Position numbers and translations under genes: made by a program. DNA of 64,000 nt from CBDCUI01 sp965223115. Its GTDB lineage: Bacteria > Pseudomonadota > Gammaproteobacteria > UBA4575. The stretch is from assembly GCA_965223115.1 (NCBI GenBank), contig OZ244982.1:248001-312000 (forward strand), given 5' to 3'. Position 1 is the first letter of the stretch; every line of letters starts with the position of its first letter. Of this stretch, positions 33,064 through 42,846 are shown piece by piece. Under the pieces are notes generated by a model. It saw only the letters and a list, made by a program, of their open reading frames with translations. It ran no database searches and was not told the origin of the DNA.

Positions 33064-34410
33064 TTACCAATTCGAATAACTTCCAGCTTCAACACTAATA
33101 TTTGCCGAAGCTTTTAACCCAAACCCTGCACTTCCATCAGTAGATATTGTAGGTCCGGATGTTTCCGCAAAACCACCGCCAACAGGTGTTGTAATAGCAT
33201 TCCCACTTACAAGGGATCCCGAAACACCTATATCTGCTACCCCTATACCTAATCCCGCACCAATGTCTCCTCTTGTACGTGCAATGAGTCCCGAGCCACA
33301 ACTTCTCGTATGCTCAGAAGGAATTTTTAATGGATCAAAAGATAAGCCACCACCTACTCCAACACCTAATTTACCAGTGAATTCAAGAGTACCATTAGAA
33401 TATACAATATCTATGCCTCCTCCAACTCCAAGGTACCCTTCAATACTGACAGACCACAACCCCCACGGGTCAATTCGATTTACAGGATTATTTTCCACAT
33501 AGTTATACAAATGATTAGTTCCTCTATATAGAATATCATTTTTTGATAAACTTTGATTATAAAAATCGATAACTGCATTTGCTGTTGAAGATGTCGGAGC
33601 TAATCCAGGAATAATACCAATCGGATCACTCTGCATATAACGTCCATCATTAGGATTGTAATCCCGGAAGTAGTTGTAATGGTTTCCGGTTTCTGCATCA
33701 AAATACTGGCCCGGGAATCGAAGGTTGTTTTCTATGGCTGAGGTGACCAAAGTCGCTTTACCAAAGGGATCATAATCGGCCTGCCATACAACCGCCTTAC
33801 TTCCATCCGTGATCACTTGTGGAGTATCTAGGTGGTTCGTATGAATGTAATATAGGGCAGTCGTGGATGTTGAGGTATTAACAAAGCGAATCGCATCGGC
33901 TACAACGTTACCACTAGATCCTGGTGCAAGCACGACGGTACCCGCTTCATCAAACGTAGCCGTCCCAAGTAGATTCCATCCAGTCCCACCCGATTGCTGA
34001 TTCGCAGCGATAACAGTTTGTCCACTACTGTGATTTAGTGTGTAGGTAGCATCATTGGAATGACTTGCATCTTGTGTCCATTTTGCATAGACATCAAAAG
34101 TACCCACAGGCGTATTCCAAGTAAAGGTGCTTGGCGTTGCGGGCTGAACCAACCTAATTGCATCCGCAATGACATAGGTATTATTCGCATCATCAGTGAG
34201 TACCACACTACTGGATGAATCAAGGGTGAATGTTCCTAATAGATTCCACACTCCTCCATTAGCAGTTTGATTGGCCAATACAGTCACTGCCTTGTGTATG
34301 GTTAATTGTGTACGGAGCATTACTCGCATACCCGCTATATTGAACCCAATTTGCATAGACTTCGTACGTACCACTTGATATTGAGGACAATCCCCAGGTA
34401 AACACATCAT
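33064..34410 (-). CDS. Rhs1 C-terminal part (golvesin-like repeats, Rhs core, toxin tip), frameshifted
   Basis: This frame is the continuation of the gene at 34259-38134 after a frameshift, and its own first residues are not real. It completes one golvesin-like domain, adds a second (TFDVYAKWTQDASHSNDATY to VVADAIRFV), then the Rhs core with HTNHLDTPQVITDGSK, FRDYNPNDGRYMQSDPIG, and a tip of about 130 residues. The tip is glycine-rich (GVGGGIDIVY, GVGVGGGLSFD, GAGLGIGVAD), possibly a beta-structured membrane-active domain. I cannot name its toxin family. The immunity candidate follows. Confidence 0.75.
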   Translation of the reverse strand: MMCLPGDCPQYQVVRTKSMQIGFNIAGMRVMLRTQLTIHKAVTVLANQTANGGVWNLLGTFTLDSSSSVVLTDDANNTYVIADAIRLVQPATPSTFTWNTPVGTFDVYAKWTQDASHSNDATYTLNHSSGQTVIAANQQSGGTGWNLLGTATFDEAGTVVLAPGSSGNVVADAIRFVNTSTSTTALYYIHTNHLDTPQVITDGSKAVVWQADYDPFGKATLVTSAIENNLRFPGQYFDAETGNHYNYFRDYNPNDGRYMQSDPIGIIPGLAPTSSTANAVIDFYNQSLSKNDILYRGTNHLYNYVENNPVNRIDPWGLWSVSIEGYLGVGGGIDIVYSNGTLEFTGKLGVGVGGGLSFDPLKIPSEHTRSCGSGLIARTRGDIGAGLGIGVADIGVSGSLVSGNAITTPVGGGFAETSGPTISTDGSAGFGLKASANISVEAGSYSNW

Positions 34411-37400
34411 TGCCTACACCAGAGAAGGAGTAACGACCTTTTAAGTTAGTTCCATAAAACTGCGCATGCGGTCCACCTGTGAGCCAACTTCCAACCGTTG
34501 TAACTTGCGGATCGTTATCATCAAAAAATAATTCCGTGCCTGCGGAGGTTGAAGATAAGGCAACATTTGCACCTTCATAATCACCCGTTCCTGTCACAGT
34601 TGTTGTCCACGTTCCAGTCGAACTTGTCAAGCCTGCATTGCTGTTGTCGACAATAATTTCTGTTGACCCACCTGTACCTGTGCCATTAGGGTCAATCGTT
34701 GCCAAGCGTTGACCATTAAGATAAATGTATTCTTGATTAACGTTACCCAATGCATCGGACTCAGCAATAAAATTACCCGATTGATCAAAGTGGTAAATGG
34801 TAGTTGTGGTACCCGATACTTTAACAACACGCTCTCCATTACCATTGTAAGTGTAGCTACCAGAAGTCGAACCGGTAGAGATACTGGCCATACGATTCGC
34901 ATCATTAACTGTGATGATGTCACCACCTGCATTCGTGATATTTCCGATTGTGTCGTATGTGAAAGTACTTAGTTGTGTTCCTGTTATGTTTTGCAACTGA
35001 TTACTACTAGAACTGTAACTATAGGTATCTGTATTGCTACCAACTGTTTCAGTTAAACGATTTCCTACACCATCATAAGTGTAACTCAATGCACCATAGA
35101 TACCATTTGCTGTGAGTAAGCGATCAATATTGTCATACGTAAACGTTTGATTACGTGTAGCATCATTGTTATTTGTAATTGCGGTAATGTTATTCGCTAG
35201 ATCATATCCATAGCTTAGTGACTGAATACTGTTACTCGTAAGTGTATCGGTTAGACGATAATCCTGATCATAGGTATTAGTCGTCGTTAAACCATTACCT
35301 AAAATAAAGTTATCAATCGGCCCAAAAGGTTGATAAGAAATACTACTAGCAACGATATTCGTATTGGCACCTAAAGTTGTATTAACTTGAATGACTTGCC
35401 CTGCTGAGTTGTACACATTTTCTACCGTGCGCCCACTTGGATATGTAATTTGTGTGAGATTATCTGCCGCATTATAAGTGTAGCTTGTAACATACGTTTG
35501 CCCACTGATACTTTTCGATTCACTTAAAAGATTGCCTCGCGCATCATAGGTGTAATCCGTTGTTCCGCTGTCATCCATCATTTGTGTAAGTCGTCCCACT
35601 CCATTGGTACCTTGATCATAGGTATACGTAACATTCAAACTTGTATCAGGATAACTAATACTCGTTAATCGATTGAGTGCATCGTATGAATAGGTTGCTG
35701 TGATATTCCGTGCATCCGTTTGTGTAAGCCGATTACCTGCATCATCATACGTATACGTTGTAATTCCGGTATCAGGACTATCAAGCTCTGTAAGATTCTC
35801 TAATCCATCATAGGTGTAAGTCGTTGCAAGATTACGCGCATCGGTAACACTGATTAAATTGTCTCGTTCATCATAGGCATAGTCTGTATCAAAATTATCA
35901 TGGTCAGTCGTTTGAATAAGACGATCGAGTGCATCATATTGTGATGAAGTGGATCGATTGAGTGGATTAGTAACCGTTATTTGGTTACCGTTCGCATCAT
36001 AAGCATAGTAGGTGATTTGATTTGCGCCACCCATGCTTTCAGTCATGCGATTAAGTTGATCAAAGACACGACTTTGAGTACGACGTAACACTGTGGTCGA
36101 ATCAAATACATCCTCATTCGTACGATTCCCTATCGCATCTAGCGTGTAGCTTATTTTATTCCCTAAGCTATCTGTGATGTCTGTTAATCGTTGTGCATCA
36201 TCATAGGTATAAGACAAATAACTACTATCTGGCAAGGTAATCTTGGAGACATTCCCGGCATCATCGTAATCAAAGGTTGTGATAGAACCTGCAATGGTTC
36301 TCGTTTTTAATCGCCCTCTCGCATCGTATGTCATGGATGTGACCGCACCATTTGGATCAGTCATGGATAACAAACGCCCACTTAAATCGTAACTCGTATA
36401 CTGAGTAACGTGCGCAGGCGCAGAACCAGCACCATCAGGATCAACCGACATGGTTAATCGATTTCCGCTTAATGCATCATAAGTAAACGTCGTAATATCA
36501 TCGACATCGGTTCGCGGTCCATTGATTGTTAATATTTGTCCGTTGCTATCGTAGGTAAAAGTCGTAGTACGACTGTCAGTGGATACTAAATCCTTTTCAG
36601 TACGCGTAAGCAATTGACCCGTACTGTTATAGGTGAAGGTAGTTTCTTTATCTGTCTCTGTTATTTTCGTTGGTAGTCGAAAGGATGCATGCCAATCGGT
36701 TGTAATCGTACGTGCCTCACTTGTACCAGAAGCCTCGGTACGTGAGATTTGCAATCCTCTTGAGTTATAAATGAATGTCGTTACATTCCCATTCCAATCT
36801 GTACTACTTGCAAGAAATCCATTCGCGTCATACGTTTTGGTCGGCGCCCCACAACTACTGCATTGTGAACCCGTGATCGTTGTATTTCTTTGTACACCAA
36901 AACTTGTATCGTAGTCATAGGTACGCACTTCACCTAATGGGTCAGTAACAGTCGTTGTACCATTAGTATTGTAGACAAACGAATATTTATTAACAGCGCC
37001 TGCATGTTCCGTTGAGATAGCACGACCTTGTGAGTCATAATCATAAGTAGAAAATCGGACACCGTTTTCATCAGTAATGCCTGTTAGAGCGTAGGGGTAT
37101 GCAATGATTTCGTAATGATAGGTTTTAGAGGTGCTATCTGGGTAATCAATGGTAGTAATATTATTCGCATTATCATAGGTATATGAATACACATTACTAT
37201 CCGGGTCAGTGATATCTTCAATCCAATTCGTATTATTGCGTGTAAAAGTAAGAGTACGCCCAAATGGTCCGGTCACACTCGTGAGATTATCGCTTGAATC
37301 GTAACCTAATGTTTGCGTTAAGCCTTGACGATTTGTCAGCGTGATGAGTTTTCCATCTACATCATACGTCTCCACAACATCGTCTCGGTTGGTAAGTTCC

Positions 37401-38134
37401 CAACCAATAGGATTTCCTCCACCATCAGTCAGCTGTATTAAGGTTTCAATTACATCCGCTTCTGCATCCCAGCTGGAGCCATTTTTCGTAAAGTAATGAA
37501 TCTTTCCATCAGGTCGATTGACACTTGCAGTACTAACCCCACTCTCTTCTAATAAGTCGATACTATGACTGTAGTTATGTCGCCAGTTTTTGCCTAAATC
37601 TTTTCCCGTAAATTGAGTCTCACTATTGTAGGTGCGAATAAATTCTATAGGGAAAGGACCACTACCCTGATAATCAACTTCTACATGGAGTTTATTTCCA
37701 ACACCTGGGTTGATTGGATTACCCACACAACAACTTCCTTCGGGGCAGTTACCTAAATTTTTATCGGTACGAGGATCAGTATTTGACTCACATAGTTGTG
37801 TTGAAGAGTTATAGGTAAAACCAGCAAAACAAAGCGTTTCATTATAGCCTTTATTTGCTTGCCCACAGTTTTGCCATTGCCAATCAATAATGTTTGCGGC
37901 GACATCTACGGTTGCATCAATTGTTCCACAACTTCCACTGTGTGCATTGAAAAATGACTCGAATGCGGCCTCTAATCCTGACTCATAACCATTGTAAATA
38001 AATAGACCAAGTGAACCTTGCTGTGTAAATGTAACGAAATGAAGAGGTGGAGTGGTAATAGACTGCGCGGGATAAAATGCAGTTATTGCAAATAGAAATA
38101 GAATTTTGAAAAAGAATGATCTTACACCAACCAT
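34259..38134 (-). CDS. Rhs1: secreted Rhs/YD-repeat protein, N-terminal part, frameshifted
   Basis: 1291 residues: Sec signal peptide (about 5-25), a cysteine-rich N-terminal region (to about 140), the DUF6531-like segment GNPINPGVGNKLHVEVDYQG, then many YD repeats of the type YTYDxxGNL. Near 1160 a golvesin-like domain begins (IIVDNSNAGLTSSTGTW), and the frame breaks at about 34285. Removing one base there restores homology with the next golvesin repeat and joins the frame at 33064-34410, giving about 1690 residues. The gene is therefore a recent pseudogene, phase-variable, or carries a sequencing error. There is no PAAR domain. Confidence 0.85.
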   Translation of the reverse strand: MVGVRSFFFKILFLFAITAFYPAQSITTPPLHFVTFTQQGSLGLFIYNGYESGLEAAFESFFNAHSGSCGTIDATVDVAANIIDWQWQNCGQANKGYNETLCFAGFTYNSSTQLCESNTDPRTDKNLGNCPEGSCCVGNPINPGVGNKLHVEVDYQGSGPFPIEFIRTYNSETQFTGKDLGKNWRHNYSHSIDLLEESGVSTASVNRPDGKIHYFTKNGSSWDAEADVIETLIQLTDGGGNPIGWELTNRDDVVETYDVDGKLITLTNRQGLTQTLGYDSSDNLTSVTGPFGRTLTFTRNNTNWIEDITDPDSNVYSYTYDNANNITTIDYPDSTSKTYHYEIIAYPYALTGITDENGVRFSTYDYDSQGRAISTEHAGAVNKYSFVYNTNGTTTVTDPLGEVRTYDYDTSFGVQRNTTITGSQCSSCGAPTKTYDANGFLASSTDWNGNVTTFIYNSRGLQISRTEASGTSEARTITTDWHASFRLPTKITETDKETTFTYNSTGQLLTRTEKDLVSTDSRTTTFTYDSNGQILTINGPRTDVDDITTFTYDALSGNRLTMSVDPDGAGSAPAHVTQYTSYDLSGRLLSMTDPNGAVTSMTYDARGRLKTRTIAGSITTFDYDDAGNVSKITLPDSSYLSYTYDDAQRLTDITDSLGNKISYTLDAIGNRTNEDVFDSTTVLRRTQSRVFDQLNRMTESMGGANQITYYAYDANGNQITVTNPLNRSTSSQYDALDRLIQTTDHDNFDTDYAYDERDNLISVTDARNLATTYTYDGLENLTELDSPDTGITTYTYDDAGNRLTQTDARNITATYSYDALNRLTSISYPDTSLNVTYTYDQGTNGVGRLTQMMDDSGTTDYTYDARGNLLSESKSISGQTYVTSYTYNAADNLTQITYPSGRTVENVYNSAGQVIQVNTTLGANTNIVASSISYQPFGPIDNFILGNGLTTTNTYDQDYRLTDTLTSNSIQSLSYGYDLANNITAITNNNDATRNQTFTYDNIDRLLTANGIYGALSYTYDGVGNRLTETVGSNTDTYSYSSSSNQLQNITGTQLSTFTYDTIGNITNAGGDIITVNDANRMASISTGSTSGSYTYNGNGERVVKVSGTTTTIYHFDQSGNFIAESDALGNVNQEYIYLNGQRLATIDPNGTGTGGSTEIIVDNSNAGLTSSTGTWTTTVTGTGDYEGANVALSSTSAGTELFFDDNDPQVTTVGSWLTGGPHAQFYGTNLKGRYSFSGVGNDVFTWGLSSISSGTYEVYANWVQYSGYASNAPYTINHTQGSDCIGQSNC

Positions 38135-38947
38135 TTTGCATCCCCATTGTAATTATTATTTGAATTAACTGATAAAAGTTAACTATCGATTATTTCGATT
38201 ATAATAATCACGGGACATCTAACAATGACAAATTTTTGACAATACTAATAATTCACTTTAAGTAAGATAACTTTGTTAATGATTGCATGTAATTTATAAA
38301 TGGAAAAATATTTTTATGATTAATGCTGAATATATATTCAATTGATTAAGTATTATTCTATAAGCAAGAGAACTGTAGTTTTAAGCTATTAATTAATTTT
38401 GAGTTGAATTGATCATAAAAAATTAATCTAAGGGATTTTCAGAATTGTCCTCTACTTTTACACATTCAATAAAACCAGTTACTTACAACGCTTTCCCTCT
38501 TCCAAACGTGCAGTAAACGCTCCACAGTGGTCAACAGCGCTCATCAGTGTGACACAATTTGGACACAGTTAGCATTTAGTTAAATATTTAACGATCAATG
38601 TTGATTTCAATCGTGCCTGACCTCATCGATTCTCAGATTATTGATATGTGTGTAAATCTCCTTCCTGCTTTTTGAATCTTTGGCGTTATATGTACCCTGC
38701 AGTTATCTGCCTCATTTAATGCCATCTAGCCCTACCCATATTTTTTATTCTGATTGTATTTAATGCATATTTCAGAAGGCTTATTTCACACCTATATAAT
38801 ATAGCTATCCGCTATTTTTAACACGAATTTTGTTCATTTTATCGATTTGTTCATTATTAATGAACAAAACTAAAAAATATACATTGTAATTCTTGTTCAT
38901 TTATTTATCATGTTCATTATTAATGAACATACAAAAAAAGTGTACGA
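38135..38947. other. 813-bp divergent intergenic region between Rhs1 and the AbiEi-like gene
   Basis: The left part should hold the Rhs1 promoter; no clear element is identified. The right 120 bp carry an array of GTTCATT-type half-sites and two full palindromes that are treated separately. A stretch at 38430-38500 loosely resembles one at 47740-47800 upstream of Rhs2 (GGATTTTCAGA, then TCAATAAAA), possibly a shared regulatory or recombination remnant. No gene is supported. Confidence 0.45.
38846..38930. promoter_or_regulatory. Double palindromic operator of the AbiEi/AbiEii-like pair
   Basis: The palindrome GTTCATTATTAATGAAC occurs twice, at 38849-38865 and 38912-38928. Flanking bases extend symmetry to 23 and 21 bp. 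Centres are 63 bp apart, six helical turns, so two dimers could sit on one face. Extra single half-sites TTGTTCATTT lie near 38830 and 38894. The array ends 17 bp before the first gene, as expected for antitoxin autorepression. Confidence 0.75.
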
Positions 38948-40075
38948 ATGACTACCCAGACGCCCGTGGATAAAGAACTTCTAAATCTCGCCATAAATGC
39001 GGTAAAAGATGAGACTGGCTTACAACTTAACGTTCAAAAATTAGAAGCCAAAATAGAAGACAAAACTATTGATGCTCTAATAAAGATCAAAGGACTCAAA
39101 GAACCACTTGCAGCTGAAATTAAAAAGTGGGCACAACATAAAAATCTAGGGGCAGTGATTAATCAGGTACAAGCTCTGCCTATTAAAGGTTTGTTAGTTG
39201 CCGATTATGTAAACCCTGTAATGGCTGAAAAATTAAAAAAACAAAAAATACAATTTATAGATACTTATGGAAACGCTTTCATAAATATGCCACCAATATA
39301 TATCTTTGTAAAAGGTAACCGCGAACCAAAAAATATAATTCTAGGTGGTATAAAAACTAAACCACAAATCAGAACTCACCGCGCGAGGGTAGAATTAAAG
39401 ACAACCAGGGCATTCCAGCCAACTGGATTAAAAGTAGGTTATGCCTTTCTTTGCAATCCTGAATTAATAAACGCGCCTTATCGTAAGATTGCAGAAATTG
39501 CAGATGTCGCAATAGGCACAGTCGGATGGGTAATTACAGACTTAAAAGAAGCCGGCATAATTTTAGATAAAGGCAAACGACGTGGAAGAAAATTTATAAA
39601 TTATAAAAAGTTTCTAGATCGTTGGGTTGAAAACTATCCTGTTAAGCTCCGTCCCAAATTAACAATTGGCGAGTATCGTACGAAAAATCAAACTTGGTGG
39701 AAAAAAATCGATATAACCAAATTCAATGCTTACTGGGGTGGAGAGATTGCAGCCGCAAAATATACAAAAATCTTAAAACCAGAAATAGCGATGCTCTATA
39801 TAAAAAAAGAAATGACACCTGATCTCTTTGCAAAAGCAAAACTACAAAAACTACAAGTCGATACAAATATGGATCTTTTCGACACAAAGGCTAATGTTTT
39901 ATTATTCGAGCCATTTTGGTTAGAACCATTCTTGGATGATAAATTTAAATATGATGGATATGTTAATCCAGTTCTAGCTTATGCGGATTTGATAGCAACT
40001 GGTGACCCTAGAAATTTTGAAGCTGCAAATAAAATATATGAAGAATTCATTGCTAAATATATCGGAGAAAATTGA
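38948..40075 (+). CDS. AbiEi-like type IV antitoxin (COG4861-type)
   Basis: This 375-residue cytoplasmic protein has an N-terminal restriction-endonuclease-like or dimerisation segment (EPLAAEIKKWAQHKNL, about 58-73). A winged-helix portion follows (PYRKIAEIADVAIGTVGWVITDLKEAG, about 178-204). The remaining 170 residues match the family of antitoxins encoded before nucleotidyltransferase toxins. The wHTH could bind the palindromic operators just upstream. The ATG is 8 bp after a short A-rich stretch, with no strong Shine-Dalgarno. The gene overlaps its partner by 38 bp. Confidence 0.75.
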   Translation: MTTQTPVDKELLNLAINAVKDETGLQLNVQKLEAKIEDKTIDALIKIKGLKEPLAAEIKKWAQHKNLGAVINQVQALPIKGLLVADYVNPVMAEKLKKQKIQFIDTYGNAFINMPPIYIFVKGNREPKNIILGGIKTKPQIRTHRARVELKTTRAFQPTGLKVGYAFLCNPELINAPYRKIAEIADVAIGTVGWVITDLKEAGIILDKGKRRGRKFINYKKFLDRWVENYPVKLRPKLTIGEYRTKNQTWWKKIDITKFNAYWGGEIAAAKYTKILKPEIAMLYIKKEMTPDLFAKAKLQKLQVDTNMDLFDTKANVLLFEPFWLEPFLDDKFKYDGYVNPVLAYADLIATGDPRNFEAANKIYEEFIAKYIGEN

Positions 40076-40898
40076 CCCAGTAACAGTTGAGATCTTCTCG
40101 GCTTTAGCAGATGCAAGTCAATCGAACTCTATGTCTTTCGTCGTGGTTGGAGCAAGCGCAAGAGATATAGTTTTACATCATGGATATGACGCTCCAATAA
40201 AAAGAGCAACAACTGACATAGATTTTGGAATCCAAGTAGCAGATTGGATAGCATATGAAAAAATTAAAACTAGTCTGATAAATTTAGGATTTTCTCAAGA
40301 TAGGCAAAGTCAAAGACTAATTAGTCCTAAAAATATAAAAGTTGATATCGTGCCGTTTGGTGGAGTCGAGGATGATTCATCCAAAATAGCTTGGCCACCA
40401 TCTGGGGATATTGTAATGAATACTTGCGGGTTCAAAGAAGCATGCGACAATGCTTTACTTGTAAGAATAAGCAATAACCCAGTTATAGATATTCCAGTAG
40501 CCACTCCCGCCAGCATGACGTTACTAAAAATTATTGCATGGAGTGATAGAGATAGTACTTTGCGGCGCAAGGACGCTACTGATCTAAGATATTTACTAGA
40601 GACATATTCAGAAATACCAGATATTAAAGAAATTCTATTCAATGAAAAAATCAGTGTTCTAGAAAGCTATGATTGGGACAATAGACTAGCTGGTGCCGCA
40701 CTAATTGGTGAAGATGCTAAATCAATCGCAACTGAGGATACTATAGATAACATACGAATGATCTTAGATATGGAAGACAATCGAGAAGCGATATTAGAAG
40801 ATATGTGTGATCAAGGTAATTATGATCATGAACACGAGTACGGAAGAGTAGAGATATTACTTACTGCTTATAAAGAAGGATTTTTTAGCAGCGATTAA
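40038..40898 (+). CDS. AbiEii-like nucleotidyltransferase toxin
   Basis: This 286-residue protein has the minimal nucleotidyltransferase core: VVGASARDIVLHHG, the metal-binding DIDFGI (Asp-x-Asp) and the third acidic residue in KVDIVPFG. The rest is helical with DATDLRYLLETY. AbiEii/SanaT-like toxins add nucleotides to targets such as tRNA or a protein and block growth during phage infection. I chose ATG 40038; a GTG at 40002 would extend the overlap without family support. Together with the preceding antitoxin it forms a probable phage-defence module. Confidence 0.78.
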   Translation: MKNSLLNISEKIDPVTVEIFSALADASQSNSMSFVVVGASARDIVLHHGYDAPIKRATTDIDFGIQVADWIAYEKIKTSLINLGFSQDRQSQRLISPKNIKVDIVPFGGVEDDSSKIAWPPSGDIVMNTCGFKEACDNALLVRISNNPVIDIPVATPASMTLLKIIAWSDRDSTLRRKDATDLRYLLETYSEIPDIKEILFNEKISVLESYDWDNRLAGAALIGEDAKSIATEDTIDNIRMILDMEDNREAILEDMCDQGNYDHEHEYGRVEILLTAYKEGFFSSD

Positions 40899-41606
40899 TG
40901 ACTAAAAATACAGTTAAACAAAGTTTTTAAATTACCATCTCAACCGATCGAAGTCATACATTGGTTAAAACGTTGAGCCGGGCTTTTAAAGTCTAGCGTT
41001 TCATTATTAATTAATAAGTTGATGGTGGCCAGGGGCGGAATCGAACCACCGACACGAGGATTTTCAGTCCTCTTTTCTCAATACATGCCAACGTAAATTC
41101 TAAAATGTTGAGTATATTCTCTTGACTTCTACCCCAAAGGAAGCCATTGCTTGCGATATAGAAACAAATAAATAGTTCCCGTTTAGAACCTTTTTACCTG
41201 AGAGCAAATTAACAGTATGAAGACCTCGGTTTGCGTTCAATCGCACACGCATGAAGCACGAACATTCATCCCTTACATCCTTGATGGTCGTGTTTGATGT
41301 CCTCGCCAAATCTTAAAAGGTTCCCACTTTTCAACCTTTGATTTGGGACAGACCTCCCAGATACGAATCGGCTTTGGAAGCTTGAATGTGCGCCTATGGA
41401 AACTAAGGCAACTTATCCACTTTCGCATACCGCCAAAATCATTGAAGTTATCGTCTCTTCGAGTCCGCGTCATATTCGCTGTAAACACATTGCATTAGTG
41501 CTACGGGTGGCTCAAGAACCGGGGCTCACGGTAAGTGAGCTGAATGCCACATTCGCGCCTCAATCGTTGGCGACGTAGGTGAAATTTTGCTATTTATAAT
41601 AAATAA
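40899..41606. other. 708-bp region with tRNA-Phe fragment and unassigned higher-GC segment
   Basis: It contains the tRNA-Phe 3' fragment (41023-41072) and, from about 41200 to 41580, a segment with more G and C than its surroundings. That segment has short overlapping open frames on both strands (for example 41273-41488 minus and 41396-41578 plus), none with a recognisable family. It looks like debris of an earlier insertion. Confidence 0.45.
41023..41072 (-). pseudogene. tRNA-Phe (GAA) 3' fragment
   Basis: The minus strand shows an anticodon arm GAGGA-CTGAAAA-TCCTC, T-arm GGTGG-TTCGATT-CCGCC, acceptor strand CCTGGCC, a discriminator A and CCA. The 5' half (acceptor and D-arm) is absent. A fragment that starts at the anticodon stem is typical of the displaced or carried attachment site of an integrative element. 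Confidence 0.75.
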
Positions 41607-42059
41607 TTACTTCAACATATTATGACTAACATCTAAGCTTTCAAACTCAATAGATATGAAATCTAAATTTGTAAAACATATTTCATGAGTAAAAAAATCA
41701 TTTTTTACTCTAAATTCATGTGCCAATATATCTCTTTGCTTAGGTTCGTTTGTTCCATAAATATTTAAATTGTAACTACGAATATGAGTATATTTAAGAA
41801 TATGCTTCCTATCATGATATGAGCCTAATAAAGTTAAAGATATTCCTTCAACATTTCCTGAATTAGACCCGCTAGATATTTTTATTTTTTCCAACCATGA
41901 ATCATGCAAGCTATTTTTACTATCTAGTGAATAATTTCCCCAATCAATTGCATACTCATACAAGCTCTTTGGAAAATTTGCTTTTTGTTTTTTTAAGTAC
42001 TCAAAGTAATTATCCCAATTAACTTCACGTGAGTTTGAGTCTATTTTTACGTATTCCAT
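41607..42059 (-). CDS. Candidate immunity protein of orphan Rhs tip 2
   Basis: This 150-residue soluble, acidic protein has no signal peptide and no recognised family. It begins 9 bp after the orphan Rhs tip at 42069-42545. Its cytoplasmic character would suit a toxin that acts in the cytoplasm, such as a nuclease. The immunity role rests on position only. Confidence 0.6.
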   Translation of the reverse strand: MEYVKIDSNSREVNWDNYFEYLKKQKANFPKSLYEYAIDWGNYSLDSKNSLHDSWLEKIKISSGSNSGNVEGISLTLLGSYHDRKHILKYTHIRSYNLNIYGTNEPKQRDILAHEFRVKNDFFTHEICFTNLDFISIEFESLDVSHNMLK

Positions 42060-42068
42060 GATATAAAA

Positions 42069-42545
42069 CTAACATGCATCAAATCCTGGATCTAACTCGC
42101 AAGCTGTTTCTGGTGATGGAGTAGAAACAATTTCAGACGCAGGGCCAATAAATGGTAATGATTTCACAACATTTTTGAGTGCTTTACCTTTTATGTTTGC
42201 TTGCCCTTTTGGAGGTAATTTCCCTTGAGCACGTAATTTATCTGCTGCAACACCCCTACATCTATTTTCTACTTCAGATGGCAAGTCTTTTGGTGGGCCT
42301 CTAAATGTATGTTTATTAATCCAACCATCTGGGCCATAAACACCAACTTCTTTACCATTGCTATTGAACACATGAATTTCGAATGAAGCTTCACCTCTGA
42401 AATTAAACGTATCAATTATGCCAGTAAATCCTTGCCCAAGATTTATTTCAGTAAGTCCAATCGGATCAATTGAGGCAATTGGATTTTGCGACACATATCC
42501 ATAAGTGTTTAAACCTGCCCATAAACCGATTGGATCACTCTGCAT
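42069..42545 (-). CDS. Orphan Rhs C-terminal tip 2
   Basis: The frame is open to 42638 and starts within the Rhs core (RFPGQYYDEESGNHYNY, then RYMQSDPIGL). ATG 42545 is the Met of MQSDPIGL, so it is probably not a real start. The tip of about 130 residues includes FEIHVFNSNGKEVGVYGPDG and VENRCRGVAADKL, a module seen in Rhs tips but without an assigned activity. The core sequence matches that of Rhs2 1.1 kb away and could serve for homologous recombination. Confidence 0.65.
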   Translation of the reverse strand: MQSDPIGLWAGLNTYGYVSQNPIASIDPIGLTEINLGQGFTGIIDTFNFRGEASFEIHVFNSNGKEVGVYGPDGWINKHTFRGPPKDLPSEVENRCRGVAADKLRAQGKLPPKGQANIKGKALKNVVKSLPFIGPASEIVSTPSPETACELDPGFDAC

Positions 42546-42846
42546 GTATCTTCCTAAGCTTGGATTGTAATCTCTAAAGTAGTTGTAATGGTTTCCTGAT
42601 TCTTCATCATAGTATTGGCCGGGGAAGCGAAATTGGGATTAGTGTCTAAAAAAACAGTAAACATAGTTCTGCACCGAATTTACAAAGACAGGTAGAATTG
42701 ACCAGTCAATTGCCTAAAAAACCAAGCAGCGCTTCATCATTGAGATGCTTGATACTGTTCTGCAGTAGGTGAGTAAGGTTATGGTCTATCCCTTAAATTA
42801 GCAAGATAAACTTTATCACTATTTCACTTTACTAGTTAAGATTTAA

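Noticed and set aside
34300..38000. Regularly spaced repeats in Rhs1 and Rhs2 that could look like a CRISPR array
   Set aside because: The periodicity comes from degenerate YD-repeat codons of about 60-70 bp without identical repeat units; no cas gene is present.
41396..41578. Possible 60-aa protein on the plus strand in the higher-GC debris
   Set aside because: There is no ribosome site, an overlapping minus frame exists, and no family is recognised.
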